64,000 nt of DNA from Streptomyces griseochromogenes. GTDB lineage: Bacteria; Actinomycetota; Actinomycetes; Streptomycetales; Streptomycetaceae. The number at the start of each line of letters is the position of its first letter. Position 1 is the first letter of the stretch. Both the position numbers and the translations under genes were made by a program. Shown here piece after piece: positions 8,319 to 16,832 of this stretch. The notes beneath the pieces were generated by a model. It made no database searches and had not been told where the DNA came from. It saw only the letters and a list, made by a program, of their open reading frames with translations. The stretch covers positions 310,001 to 374,000 of the forward strand of contig NZ_CP016279.1 of NCBI RefSeq assembly GCF_001542625.1, given 5' to 3'.

Positions 8319-8978
8319 GTGAAGTCGCTCGGATGGAAGACGATCACCGCCACGGCCGCGGTCACGAGCCTGGCCGGTCTCGCCATCGCCGCCGCACCGA
8401 CACAGGCCGCAAGCCCCGTCGCCGGCGGCGCACACGTCCGCACCGCCGGCAACTCGCAGGCCCACGCGGCCCTGAGCCCTCGCGAACTGGCGGCGCTGCC
8501 GCTCACCAACCGCCACTTGACCCGGCACGAGATAGCCAATCTCGCGGTCGTGCTGAACGCGTACCACGTGGCGGAGGGCAAGCGCCTGGACGTCCCCGCC
8601 TTCGTCAACAGCTTCGCCAAGGACGGCGTCTTCAACGACGAGGTCGCCGGCAAGGCCTACCAGGGCAAGGCGCTCGGTGACGTTCTGCCCTACATGGCCA
8701 ACCTCTTCCCCGATGTTCACCGTGACCTCAAGCGCATCACCGTGAACGGAGACGTGATCAGCCTGGAGCTGTCGATCCGGGGCACGTTCGAGGGACCGCT
8801 CCAGACGCCGGCGGGCACCGTCAAGCCGACCGGCGCGAAGGTCGACGCGCCGACCGCCGACTTCTGGTACCTGCACAACGGCAAGGTCGAGAAGTTCAAC
8901 TGCTACGTCGGCTACACGAAGATGTACTCCGACATGGGCGTGAACCTCGACTGGGCCTCGGCGGTCAACAAGCACTGA
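8319..8978 (+). CDS. Secreted SnoaL/NTF2-like protein
   Basis: A 219-residue protein with a Sec signal (residues 1-30, AxA-type cleavage near TQAAS). The mature part, from about residue 68, has the NTF2-like/SnoaL pattern: LNAYHVAEGKRLDVPAFVNSFAKDGVFNDE, then a beta-rich cone ending DFWYLHNGKVEKFNCYVGY. Such folds bind small molecules and may be enzymes (cyclases, isomerases). GGAGGAA precedes the GTG start. It is probably repressed by the divergent TetR protein. No substrate can be assigned. Confidence 0.85.
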   Translation: MKSLGWKTITATAAVTSLAGLAIAAAPTQAASPVAGGAHVRTAGNSQAHAALSPRELAALPLTNRHLTRHEIANLAVVLNAYHVAEGKRLDVPAFVNSFAKDGVFNDEVAGKAYQGKALGDVLPYMANLFPDVHRDLKRITVNGDVISLELSIRGTFEGPLQTPAGTVKPTGAKVDAPTADFWYLHNGKVEKFNCYVGYTKMYSDMGVNLDWASAVNKH

Positions 8979-9184
8979 GCCGTTCCCCGGCGGGTGCGGC
9001 CCGGCACTACCGGCCGTGCGTCACCGGCCGGGGCCCGACTGGCCCGGCATGCCGGGCCCTTCGCTCTCGACACCCCGCTGAACCGCATCGTCGCCGACCG
9101 GCGCCGAAGCCCCGCATACAGCCGACGGTGCCCGCCGCCCCACGACGGCGGGCACCGTTGCCGGGCGGGTTCGGGGGCGTCGCC

Positions 9185-11125
9185 TCACCTCTGGGGCTTG
9201 CAGTCGTAGAGGGCGAAGCTGCCGCCGGTGCGGCGGCCGTAGGCGGTGGGCCGGATGCGGGTGCAGTGGGACTTCACCCAGGTCGTGGCGGCAGTGGTGG
9301 GGCGCTGGGTGGTGAGCAGCGCATAGCGCAGCTGGTGGGCGGTGACGAGGCTGCCGAGCTGCTGAGCGGTGGGGAACGGGGTGCTGCCGGTGAAGCCGCC
9401 CATGACGAGGATGGGCTCGGACTTCGCGCGCAGCAGAGGCTCGGCGGTGTAGGCGGCCTGGGTGGCGAGCAGGTACTTCTCGCCGTGGCGGTGCGTGGTG
9501 AGGTAGTCGAGCAGGGCGGTGTCGCGGGCGCTCGGCTGGTCGAGTCCTATCCTTCGCGGAGCGTGGCGGTGATGGACGCTGTCGTGGTACGCGTTGCCGA
9601 CCGGACCGGTCATCGGCGAGGTGGTGGCGCCCGCGTAGAGCGGGTCGAGGCTGGAGACGGCCCAGCCGGCCGGTACGACCAGGGTGGCCGCGATCCCGGC
9701 GGCGAGGGCGGCGTGGACCATCCGCGGGGAGGTGCGCGGCCCGCGGGCCCACAGGCCCACCACGCCGCACAGCGCGAGCATCACAGCGACCGGCAGCAGC
9801 CAGGAGACGAATCGGGTCGGCCAGTCGAGCACCAGCGCCCACGCCGCCGTCAGCACGATCGCCGCCGGCAGCGCCATGTGCCGCCGGCCGCCCGCCGCGT
9901 GCTCCGCCTCCCGCACCGACTCGTACTTCGCCTCGTACTCCGACCGGAAGAGCGCGATCCCGCCGCCGGCCAGCGCGGCGAGCGCCGGGGCGATGACGGC
10001 CGTGTAGTAGGCGTGGTTGCCGTTGGAGGCGCTGAACACCACGGTGTGCACGGCCAGCCAGCCACCCCACATCAGAAATCCCGCGCGCAGCAGGTCGGTT
10101 CGCGGTTGCCCGGCGCGCCAGACGACGCCCAGGACCGCGGCGAGCACGGCGAGAGGCAGGAACCAGGCGATCTGCGGGCCGACCGTGTGGTTGATCAGCA
10201 TGTCCCAGCCGGTGTTGCCGGTGGTGCGGCTGGCGGCGGTGCCCGCTACGGCGCCGAACGCGGTGGGATCGCTGCCGAAGCGGCTCAGGCCGTTGTAGCC
10301 GAAGACCAGGGCGAACGGATCGTTGTCGGACGTTCCGTCGAGGTACGGGCGGTCGGCGGCCGGTGTCACCCAGGCGATCAGCACCCAGGAGCAGGAGACC
10401 GCCAGCGCGACCGCACCGCCCAGCAGGACGCGCAGAGCCCGCTTCAACGGCGTCCCGGGCGCGACGAGTTGGTACACGGCGGCGAAGACCGGCAGCACCA
10501 GCCACGCCTGCAGCATCTTCGCCTGGAAGGCGAGCCCGACCCAGATCCCGCAGGTGATCAGCGGCAGCAGCCGCTCGGTGCGCACCGCCTTCTGCAGCGC
10601 TCCGGCGGCCGCCACCAGCAGCAGAGTGAGCGCGGTGTCCGGGATGGTGGCACGGTTGAGCACCACGGTGATCGGGGTGAGGGTGAGCGTCAGCGCGGCG
10701 ATCAGCGCGGCGAACGGCCCGGCCCAGGCCCGTACGATCCGGTGCAACAGCCATACGGTGAGCACGCCCTCGACGACCTGCGGAAGCGCGGCCGCCCAGG
10801 TGTGCGGGCCGAAGAGCCAGACGGAGACGGCGTCGGGCCAGAAGGCGCCGGGCAGCTTGTCGATGCTGATCGAACCGCCGGCGTCGAGCCCGCCGAAGAA
10901 GAAGGCCCGCCAGCCGCCGGCCATCGACCGTATCGCCGCACCGTAGAAGGGGTGGAGCGCGGCGTGCCCGATGCCCCAGGAGTACAGCACCGTGGCGACG
11001 ACCAGCACCGCGGCGAGCGCCGGGCGCTCCCAGCGCGGGGCGTCTTCCGTCCGGCCGGAGCGGCGGTTGGCCGCCCGGCTGCCTCGGTGCGCTCCGGTGG
11101 GCTGGACGGCGGGGATGGCGGTCAT
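9185..11125 (-). CDS. Family-39 (ArnT/PMT-like) membrane glycosyltransferase
   Basis: A 646-residue polytopic protein with about 11-13 hydrophobic segments. The first periplasmic loop carries the acidic GGLDAGGSISIDKLPGAFW region, characteristic of polyprenyl-phosphate-sugar-dependent transferases of the GT39/YkcA-B class. The C-terminal ~130 residues form an extracytoplasmic domain (YLLATQAAYTAEPLL, VMGGFTGSTPFPT). It transfers a sugar from a lipid carrier to a surface acceptor. As the last gene of the poly-gamma-glutamate-like operon it may decorate the polymer or cell wall; this is inference. Confidence 0.87.
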   Translation of the reverse strand: MTAIPAVQPTGAHRGSRAANRRSGRTEDAPRWERPALAAVLVVATVLYSWGIGHAALHPFYGAAIRSMAGGWRAFFFGGLDAGGSISIDKLPGAFWPDAVSVWLFGPHTWAAALPQVVEGVLTVWLLHRIVRAWAGPFAALIAALTLTLTPITVVLNRATIPDTALTLLLVAAAGALQKAVRTERLLPLITCGIWVGLAFQAKMLQAWLVLPVFAAVYQLVAPGTPLKRALRVLLGGAVALAVSCSWVLIAWVTPAADRPYLDGTSDNDPFALVFGYNGLSRFGSDPTAFGAVAGTAASRTTGNTGWDMLINHTVGPQIAWFLPLAVLAAVLGVVWRAGQPRTDLLRAGFLMWGGWLAVHTVVFSASNGNHAYYTAVIAPALAALAGGGIALFRSEYEAKYESVREAEHAAGGRRHMALPAAIVLTAAWALVLDWPTRFVSWLLPVAVMLALCGVVGLWARGPRTSPRMVHAALAAGIAATLVVPAGWAVSSLDPLYAGATTSPMTGPVGNAYHDSVHHRHAPRRIGLDQPSARDTALLDYLTTHRHGEKYLLATQAAYTAEPLLRAKSEPILVMGGFTGSTPFPTAQQLGSLVTAHQLRYALLTTQRPTTAATTWVKSHCTRIRPTAYGRRTGGSFALYDCKPQR

Positions 11126-11181
11126 GGCAGTGGTCCTCGGATCAGCAGGTCAGGTGGAGCGGCGGCGCACTGGCGGCGGGA

Positions 11182-12276
11182 TCACAGGCGGCGGGCCGCC
11201 CGGAAGCCGCGGGCGTAGAAGTCGGTGCCGTCAAGGAGCGAGCGGCCGGAAAGATCGCCCAGCGTGGGGCCGTTGGCGGCGGAGCGGCTGGAGTAGAAGC
11301 GGTGCCGGCCCTGGTCGTCGAGGCCCATGTACATGCCGCAGTGGTCGATGAAGTCCGGCCGGTCCTTGATGATGGCGAAGAAGACCAGGTCGCCGGGCTG
11401 AAGGAGACCCAGGTCGGTGGCCTGCTGCCTGCCGGTGTGGGGGATCACCGGGCGGCCGGGTCCGTAGGCGGCGATGGCGAAGGCGCGGCGCGGCAGACCG
11501 GTGCCCTGGGCGTTGGTGTTGTGCAGGGGGATGCCCATGCGGTAGCCCCACACCAGACGCTGGAAGCCGGAGCAGTCGACGTCGCCGTAGCGGGCCTGCT
11601 CCGGCTGCACGCGCGTGCCGTCCGGGAAGGTCCAGGGAATGCCCAGATAGTCGTAGAAGTCGGACTGTTCGTCGTGGTAGGCGAAGTCCAGCGGGTTGTT
11701 GACCTTGGAATTGCGCGGGCCGAAGTGCGCGGTGCCCGCGTAGCGCACGCCGCGGGCGTTGTGCTTGTCGCGCGCCCCGGCGCTGCTGTACTCGAACGCC
11801 ACCGCGAAGACGTCCGGGCTGGTGTCGGCGAGCGCCTTGCCGAACCAGCCCTTGAACCAGGCGGACTGCTCCATGCCCCGCTGCCAGGGGTGCGGCAGCA
11901 CCCGCACCCAGGCGTCCGTGGTCACCTTGGCCTCGGTGGTCCGCGGCTCGCTGAAGGTGCGGGCGGGCCCGGTGAGTACGGCCGTACGGGCTCCGTCGGT
12001 GAACGTGGCGAGCGTGCCGCCGTCGGCGGCACGGACCACGGTGCGGTCGGGGGCGGACAACCGCTCGAAGGTGTGCTTGCCGTTGCGCCGGGCGTTCGAG
12101 CCGGTGCCCGTGCCGTCGGCGGCCGTACCGCCGTGGTCGTCGCCGCCGTTGCCGCCGTGCCCGAGGTGGTCCCAGGCGAATCCGCCCGCCACCCCGGCGG
12201 CCGCAACGCCCGCGATCGTCCCGAGCATGGCGCGGCGAGTCGGGCGGCTGGGTCTGCCGGCGGGTGCGGAGTGCAT
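11182..12276 (-). CDS. Tat-exported NlpC/P60-type peptidase
   Basis: A 364-residue protein with a twin-arginine signal (RPTRRAMLGTIAG, residues 11-23). The C-terminal half has the NlpC/P60 triad context: catalytic Cys at ~235 in YGDVDCSGFQRLVWGY and His at ~312 in DFIDHCGMYMG, after LLQPGDLVFF. The family cleaves gamma-D-glutamyl bonds. In this operon that specificity would suit a poly-gamma-glutamate-processing or wall hydrolase. The ATG at 12276 has an AGGAGG site. It lies 44 bp after the PgsC gene and 56 bp before the glycosyltransferase. Confidence 0.87.
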   Translation of the reverse strand: MHSAPAGRPSRPTRRAMLGTIAGVAAAGVAGGFAWDHLGHGGNGGDDHGGTAADGTGTGSNARRNGKHTFERLSAPDRTVVRAADGGTLATFTDGARTAVLTGPARTFSEPRTTEAKVTTDAWVRVLPHPWQRGMEQSAWFKGWFGKALADTSPDVFAVAFEYSSAGARDKHNARGVRYAGTAHFGPRNSKVNNPLDFAYHDEQSDFYDYLGIPWTFPDGTRVQPEQARYGDVDCSGFQRLVWGYRMGIPLHNTNAQGTGLPRRAFAIAAYGPGRPVIPHTGRQQATDLGLLQPGDLVFFAIIKDRPDFIDHCGMYMGLDDQGRHRFYSSRSAANGPTLGDLSGRSLLDGTDFYARGFRAARRL

Positions 12277-12320
12277 GGCCGATCCTCCTGGAAGTGCGGG
12301 GTGAGAGGGCGTTGGGCTGG

Positions 12321-12803
12321 TCAGCCGGTGGGCAGGACGCCGATCAGCAGACCGGATACCAGCACCACGTACGTGGCCAGCGTCACCGCCGTGGTCGATA
12401 TGAGTGTGGCCGCCAGCGGCTGGCGGACCATCTGGTAGGAGACCAGGCCCGGGACGATGAAGCCAAGGGTCTGTGACGTGTACAGCAAGGGAAACTCGTG
12501 GCTGAGGGCGAGCATCACGGTGGTCTGCATCAGCACCGCGCACAGCACCACGGCGGCGAACAGCCGCTTGCCGTAGAGAATCACCGTGCGTTGCACCAGC
12601 TTCGTCATGAAGTAGGTGAGCACCGCGACACCGACCATCAGCGCGGCCATCTTCACGTCGGTGACGAGTGTGAGGGCGATCCAGCCCGGGGTGATCATCC
12701 CGCCGGGGGAGAGATTGGTGGTCAGATAGCAGACGAGCGAGAAGATCAGCCCGAGGGCGATCCCGAGCGCGGCGGTCTGTGCGGTGAGGTTGGCGGGGAT
12801 CAC
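12321..12803 (-). CDS. pgsC: Poly-gamma-glutamate synthesis membrane protein PgsC/CapC
   Basis: A 160-residue, largely hydrophobic protein with about five membrane segments. NLSPGGMITPGWIAL and LGFIVPGLVSYQMVRQP are the conserved CapC/PgsC blocks. The GTG start overlaps the stop of pgsB (GTGA). PgsC pairs with the PgsB ligase to make and export gamma-linked polyglutamate (capsule or slime). Length is normal for the family. Confidence 0.9.
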   Translation of the reverse strand: MIPANLTAQTAALGIALGLIFSLVCYLTTNLSPGGMITPGWIALTLVTDVKMAALMVGVAVLTYFMTKLVQRTVILYGKRLFAAVVLCAVLMQTTVMLALSHEFPLLYTSQTLGFIVPGLVSYQMVRQPLAATLISTTAVTLATYVVLVSGLLIGVLPTG

Positions 12804-14263
12804 GGGTTCCTCGTGGACTGGGACGGATCGTAGGAGTGGTGCGGGTCGGCCGCGGCGCTTTCGCCGTCGGGCCGGCCCTGGCGGGCGGCGGACCGGCGGG
12901 CGAGTTCGCGCTGCTCCGGGACGTGGAAGGCGTACGTCGGTGTCTCCAGCGGTGCCACCCAGCTGTACGGCTCCGGCTCGGGCGGCCGGGCCGTCGCGAT
13001 CCTCGGCCGGGGCAGCGCGATCTGCATGGTCTCCTGGTCCAGGCCGTCGCCGTCGGGAACGGCGTCCAGCGGATCCTCGGATTCGTCCAGCGGCAGCTCG
13101 GCGAGGCATTCCAGGAACAGCTCGCCCTGGCCGTGGATGTTGCCGATCGCCACCAGGGAGGAGGACGGGCCGAGCTCCGCGAGCATCGCCGCGGTCAGCT
13201 CCCGCGGGTCCCGGCGGTCGCCGCCGAGATCCACCACCCGCCCGGTGAAGCCGGCCGGAATCGCGTCGCGGGCGCTCTTGGTCGGGTGGCCGATCAGGAA
13301 CACCGTCTCGGCGGCGAGGTCGGGGACGATCGCGCCCATCTGGCCGTTGCGCTCCACCCGGTCCGGGCGGCAGTTGACGACCACGTTGAGAGGCCGTCTG
13401 ATCGCGCCCAGATCCTCCAGCTGCTTGACGTTCATCAGCGTCGACTCGGGGTCGTTGGCCGCGAAGACGTTGGCGAACCGCAGCCGCTTGCCCTCGGGGG
13501 TGACGTAGCGCTCCACCGACAGCACGCCCGGGTCGGGCGGCGCGTCCCACATGCCCTGCATCGCGGTCTGCCGCTCCACGCCGAGCAGCTCGGCGACGGC
13601 GAGCGCGATCGCCACGTTCTCCTTGAAGGTGAACCAGCTGAAGCCGCGCAGCTCCTCGTCGGTGACCGTCTCGGGGTCGGCGTAGACCAGCCTGCAGTTA
13701 CGGGCGTCGGCCTCCTCCTGGAGGATGTGGAAGCGATCCTTCTCCGCCGTCACGCACACCCCGCCCACCGGCATCGAGCGGCAGAGCGAGCGGGCGACGT
13801 CGTCCAGCGTCGGCCCCATCTCCTCCAGATGGTCCTCGCGGACATTGCACAGCACGCCGATCGTGGAACGGATCAGCTTCTCCTGGTTGATCTCCTGCAG
13901 TGCGGGCATCACCGCCATGCACTCGATCACCAGCGCGTCCGGCCGGTAGGTCGCCGCCCGCCGCACGATGCCGATCTGCTCGACGACGTTGGCCAGCCCG
14001 AACTTGCGGTACACCGGCTCCTCGGTGGCATCCGGATGGATGAACCGGGCCGCGGTGCCGGTGGTCTTGGCCACCGTGACCAGGCCGCCGCCGCGCAGCG
14101 CGCCCGCGCACAGCCGGGTGATCGAACTCTTGCCGCGGATGCCGTTGACCAGCACCCGCGTCGGTATCTGCTCCAGCGAGGCGAAGTGCCGCTGCTGCTC
14201 CAGGATTCCGGCGATCCACAGCGCGGCGCAGCACAGCAGGACTATGACATAGAGGAAGAGCAC
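12800..14263 (-). CDS. pgsB: Poly-gamma-glutamate synthase PgsB/CapB
   Basis: A 487-residue amide ligase of the Mur-ligase-like superfamily. After one N-terminal membrane anchor it has the ATP-binding loop VNGIRGKSSITRL (39-51), then TGTAARFIHPD, VVNCRPDRVERN and a C-terminal IGNIHGQGE region. The tail from about residue 400 is longer and proline/arginine-rich compared with Bacillus PgsB. It adds glutamate gamma-carboxyl to amine at the membrane using ATP. It is coupled to pgsC and lies 15 bp after the HAMP gene. Confidence 0.93.
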   Translation of the reverse strand: MLFLYVIVLLCCAALWIAGILEQQRHFASLEQIPTRVLVNGIRGKSSITRLCAGALRGGGLVTVAKTTGTAARFIHPDATEEPVYRKFGLANVVEQIGIVRRAATYRPDALVIECMAVMPALQEINQEKLIRSTIGVLCNVREDHLEEMGPTLDDVARSLCRSMPVGGVCVTAEKDRFHILQEEADARNCRLVYADPETVTDEELRGFSWFTFKENVAIALAVAELLGVERQTAMQGMWDAPPDPGVLSVERYVTPEGKRLRFANVFAANDPESTLMNVKQLEDLGAIRRPLNVVVNCRPDRVERNGQMGAIVPDLAAETVFLIGHPTKSARDAIPAGFTGRVVDLGGDRRDPRELTAAMLAELGPSSSLVAIGNIHGQGELFLECLAELPLDESEDPLDAVPDGDGLDQETMQIALPRPRIATARPPEPEPYSWVAPLETPTYAFHVPEQRELARRSAARQGRPDGESAAADPHHSYDPSQSTRNP

Positions 14264-14278
14264 GCCGATTCCGTCCTT

Positions 14279-16549
14279 CTACCGCTGGAGGGTGTTCTCG
14301 CGCAGGGACCGGGAGGGCTCGCCGACGTGGCCGGATCTGGCCGCCCGGTCGCGTTCCGCCAGGGCCTGACGCATCAGCTCCAGGCTGCGGGTGACCGAGC
14401 CGACCTCGTCGTGGTTGACCGGGTGCAGCACGGTGCGGCGGTCTCCACCGGCGAGCCGCTCGACGAGCAGGGCGACCGCGCGCAGCGGCCGGATCACCAC
14501 GACGTGCAGCCAGCCCAGGCAGCCCGCGCTCAGGGTGAGGCCCAGGATCCCGGCGAGCATGGTGCGCTGCTCGGCCTGCACCGCGGGGATCTGGAGCGCC
14601 GCCGCCGGCTCCGCGGTCACCACGTGCCAGCCGAGGCGGGCCGTCGGGCCGCTCTGCGCCAGCGGCGCGGCGGCGTCGACCGATGGGCCGGAGGACGTGC
14701 GGAGCACTCGCGAGGTCGCGGTGCCCGCGGTCCCCGGGGCGCCCTGGGTGGCGCGGGCGAGACGGGCCAGGCCGGACTCGGGCAGCGACTGGAAGGCGCG
14801 GTAGCCCACGCTCGCCGCCAGCACCTTGTCGTCGCTGTCCGTCACCCAGACACTGCCCAGCTTCGGCCTGGGCAGAATGGAGTTGAGCGCCTTCACGTCG
14901 ATCTCGCCGAACAGGACCACGCCGGCCGCCGAGGTCTTGCCCTTGACGGCGCGTACCTGGGCGTAGGCGGCGATCGCCGGGATCCGGCCCGAGGTGTTGA
15001 CGGTGGTGATCCCGCCGCCGCCGGGCACGTGGACGAGGGTGCGCAGCGGTGTGTCGCCCACCCTGAGCGTGATGCCGCCCGAGCGATCCAGGAGATACAG
15101 CGAGCGGTACTGCTTGTGGTCGTCCAGGGCGTGCCGCAGAACCTCGGTCTGGGCGGCCCGGCTCCTGCCCGGCAGACTCGCGGCCGCGTCGCTCAGGTCG
15201 GTGTACGACTGGTCGAGGGACTGCCGGATCCGGTTCGTCGCGATCTCGGTGCGCGTCTGCTGGACGGCGAGGACCGGAGCCGGAACCGCGTTCGCGGTGT
15301 CCGCCCGGTTCAGCAGGAAGATCATCGGCACCGCCCAGCAGGCCACCACCACCACGCCGACCACGGCCAGCGCCCGGTAGCCCGGTCCGCGCCGGTGCGG
15401 GAACTCCTGCGGGCCGCTCTCGCCGAGCAACTGCCGGCGCAGTGACTCCAGTGCCCGCCCGATCCGGGCCAGTTCCCCGAAGCCATGCACCGGAACCGGC
15501 CGGGACAGCTCCTCCCACGCGATCGGCCCGTCCTCGGTCGCGCCCCGGGCCAGGCGGCCGGCGGACAGGTACAGCCGCAGCAGCGGCCGCTGTACGGAGA
15601 AGTGCAGCGCCAGCCCGAGCAGCAGCGCGAGCACGGCGAGCGCCCCCGCGGCCTTGAGCGCGAAGCCCGAGTAGTCGGCGTCGGCGGTCGTGGCGGGCAC
15701 CGCGTGGGAGGTGAGCACCACCAGACCGAGGTCGTCGGTGTCGCCCGGACCGGTCGCCGAGGCGACCTGGGCCCAGCCGGCCACCGTGCGCCGGCTGCCC
15801 GTGGCGGCACCCAGCAGGCTTCCCGAGGCATCGGTGTCACGCCCCGACCCCTTCGCCGCACGGGTCGCCGCCGAGGGCAGACCGCTGTCGGCGGCGGCCG
15901 GCGACGCCTTGCCGTGGGCCGTGGTGGCGAGCGCGGTGCCGCTCGCGTCCAGCATGTCGGCGGTGCGTCCGGCGCCGTACGCCGTGGGTGCGGGGAGCGC
16001 CTCGGAGACCACCAGCAGCCACTGCCGTTCGGTCTGGCTCTGGACCTGGTTCTGGTCCTGGTTGGCGTCCTCCTGCTGCGCGGGCAGCGTGACCTTGGCG
16101 AAGTACACCAGTTGCCGCGCGCCGCTCGACGTCACCAGCCGGGGCGGGATCGCCCCGTGCCCGGACGCCGTCCTGGCGATGTCCAGCCCGGCCAGCGGCA
16201 CCGTCTTGCCGCCGGCCGCAAGCAGTTTGCCGGTGTGCGGATCGAGCAGCGCACTGCCGAGGACCGTCTTCCTGGCAGAAGTCAGCGCTTTGAGCGCGGT
16301 CGCGGGGGTCGATGTGCTCGTCGCCGGGTACGCGTCGGCCGTACGGCGTACCGTGCTCGCCTCGACGTCGATCGTGGTGCGCATCGACAGCGCGGTGTCC
16401 GCGGCGATCTGCTGCTCCCCGTCCAGCACGGCCTGCGGCACACGCTCGGCGTGGATGCCGTCGAGGCCGATCATGGTCAGGGCGGCGACCACCAGCAGGA
16501 GTACGACGAGCGAGGCGATCGGCGGGCGCACCCCGCCAAGCATCGGCAT
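14279..16549 (-). CDS. Large HAMP-domain membrane protein of the PGA operon
   Basis: A 756-residue protein with two copies of one architecture. An N-terminal membrane helix (~11-28), a ~230-residue extracytoplasmic region and a second helix (~300-320) lead to a HAMP-like segment. A further helix (~395-415), a second sensor-like extracytoplasmic region and a helix near 675-695 lead to a second HAMP (IRPLRAVALLVERLAGGDRR). No histidine-kinase, cyclase or methyl-accepting domain follows. It is the first gene of the pgsB-pgsC operon. It may be a sensory or structural subunit replacing PgsA. I do not know an experimentally described homologue. Confidence 0.75.
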   Translation of the reverse strand: MPMLGGVRPPIASLVVLLLVVAALTMIGLDGIHAERVPQAVLDGEQQIAADTALSMRTTIDVEASTVRRTADAYPATSTSTPATALKALTSARKTVLGSALLDPHTGKLLAAGGKTVPLAGLDIARTASGHGAIPPRLVTSSGARQLVYFAKVTLPAQQEDANQDQNQVQSQTERQWLLVVSEALPAPTAYGAGRTADMLDASGTALATTAHGKASPAAADSGLPSAATRAAKGSGRDTDASGSLLGAATGSRRTVAGWAQVASATGPGDTDDLGLVVLTSHAVPATTADADYSGFALKAAGALAVLALLLGLALHFSVQRPLLRLYLSAGRLARGATEDGPIAWEELSRPVPVHGFGELARIGRALESLRRQLLGESGPQEFPHRRGPGYRALAVVGVVVVACWAVPMIFLLNRADTANAVPAPVLAVQQTRTEIATNRIRQSLDQSYTDLSDAAASLPGRSRAAQTEVLRHALDDHKQYRSLYLLDRSGGITLRVGDTPLRTLVHVPGGGGITTVNTSGRIPAIAAYAQVRAVKGKTSAAGVVLFGEIDVKALNSILPRPKLGSVWVTDSDDKVLAASVGYRAFQSLPESGLARLARATQGAPGTAGTATSRVLRTSSGPSVDAAAPLAQSGPTARLGWHVVTAEPAAALQIPAVQAEQRTMLAGILGLTLSAGCLGWLHVVVIRPLRAVALLVERLAGGDRRTVLHPVNHDEVGSVTRSLELMRQALAERDRAARSGHVGEPSRSLRENTLQR

Positions 16550-16642
16550 ATCGGCGCGGCGGCGGATGCGGTGTCGGCGCGGCGCCCGGGGTGCGGAGGG
16601 CAGGGCAGTGGATCCTTCCTCAATTGGCGCCGAGCGCCCGAA

Positions 16643-16660
16643 TGTTCGATAGGGCGAACA
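16643..16660. promoter_or_regulatory. Inverted repeat upstream of the PGA operon
   Basis: TGTTCG-ATAGGG-CGAACA is a perfect 6+6 dyad about 95 bp upstream of the operon's first start codon; with one mismatch the arms extend to 8 bp. The arms are in the opposite order to the usual actinobacterial LexA box (CGAAC-N4-GTTCG), so LexA is not claimed. Confidence 0.5.
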
Positions 16661-16832
16661 CTCTAGCCTCGCGCGATGACATAACCATCACACTTTCGTC
16701 CCTGTTTCGTACGTGTGAACCAGGTCACTGGGCGGGGGCCGACGCGTACGGGCTCCCGACACGCCGAAGGACGGACCCGTGAGCAGGACCCGCCCTTCGG
16801 ATGTCCGGCCGGCCGTCCGGTCAGCCGTCCGG

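Noticed and set aside
8979..9184. Non-coding RNA between convergent genes
   Set aside because: Only GC-rich short dyads consistent with terminators; no recognisable RNA fold.
12836..15445. 869-codon open frame on the plus strand
   Set aside because: It is antisense to pgsB and the HAMP gene and arises from GC-rich third positions; composition is His/Arg/Gly-rich with no domain.
16643..16660. LexA box
   Set aside because: The arms are GTTCG...CGAAC rather than CGAAC-N4-GTTCG, and no SOS gene follows.
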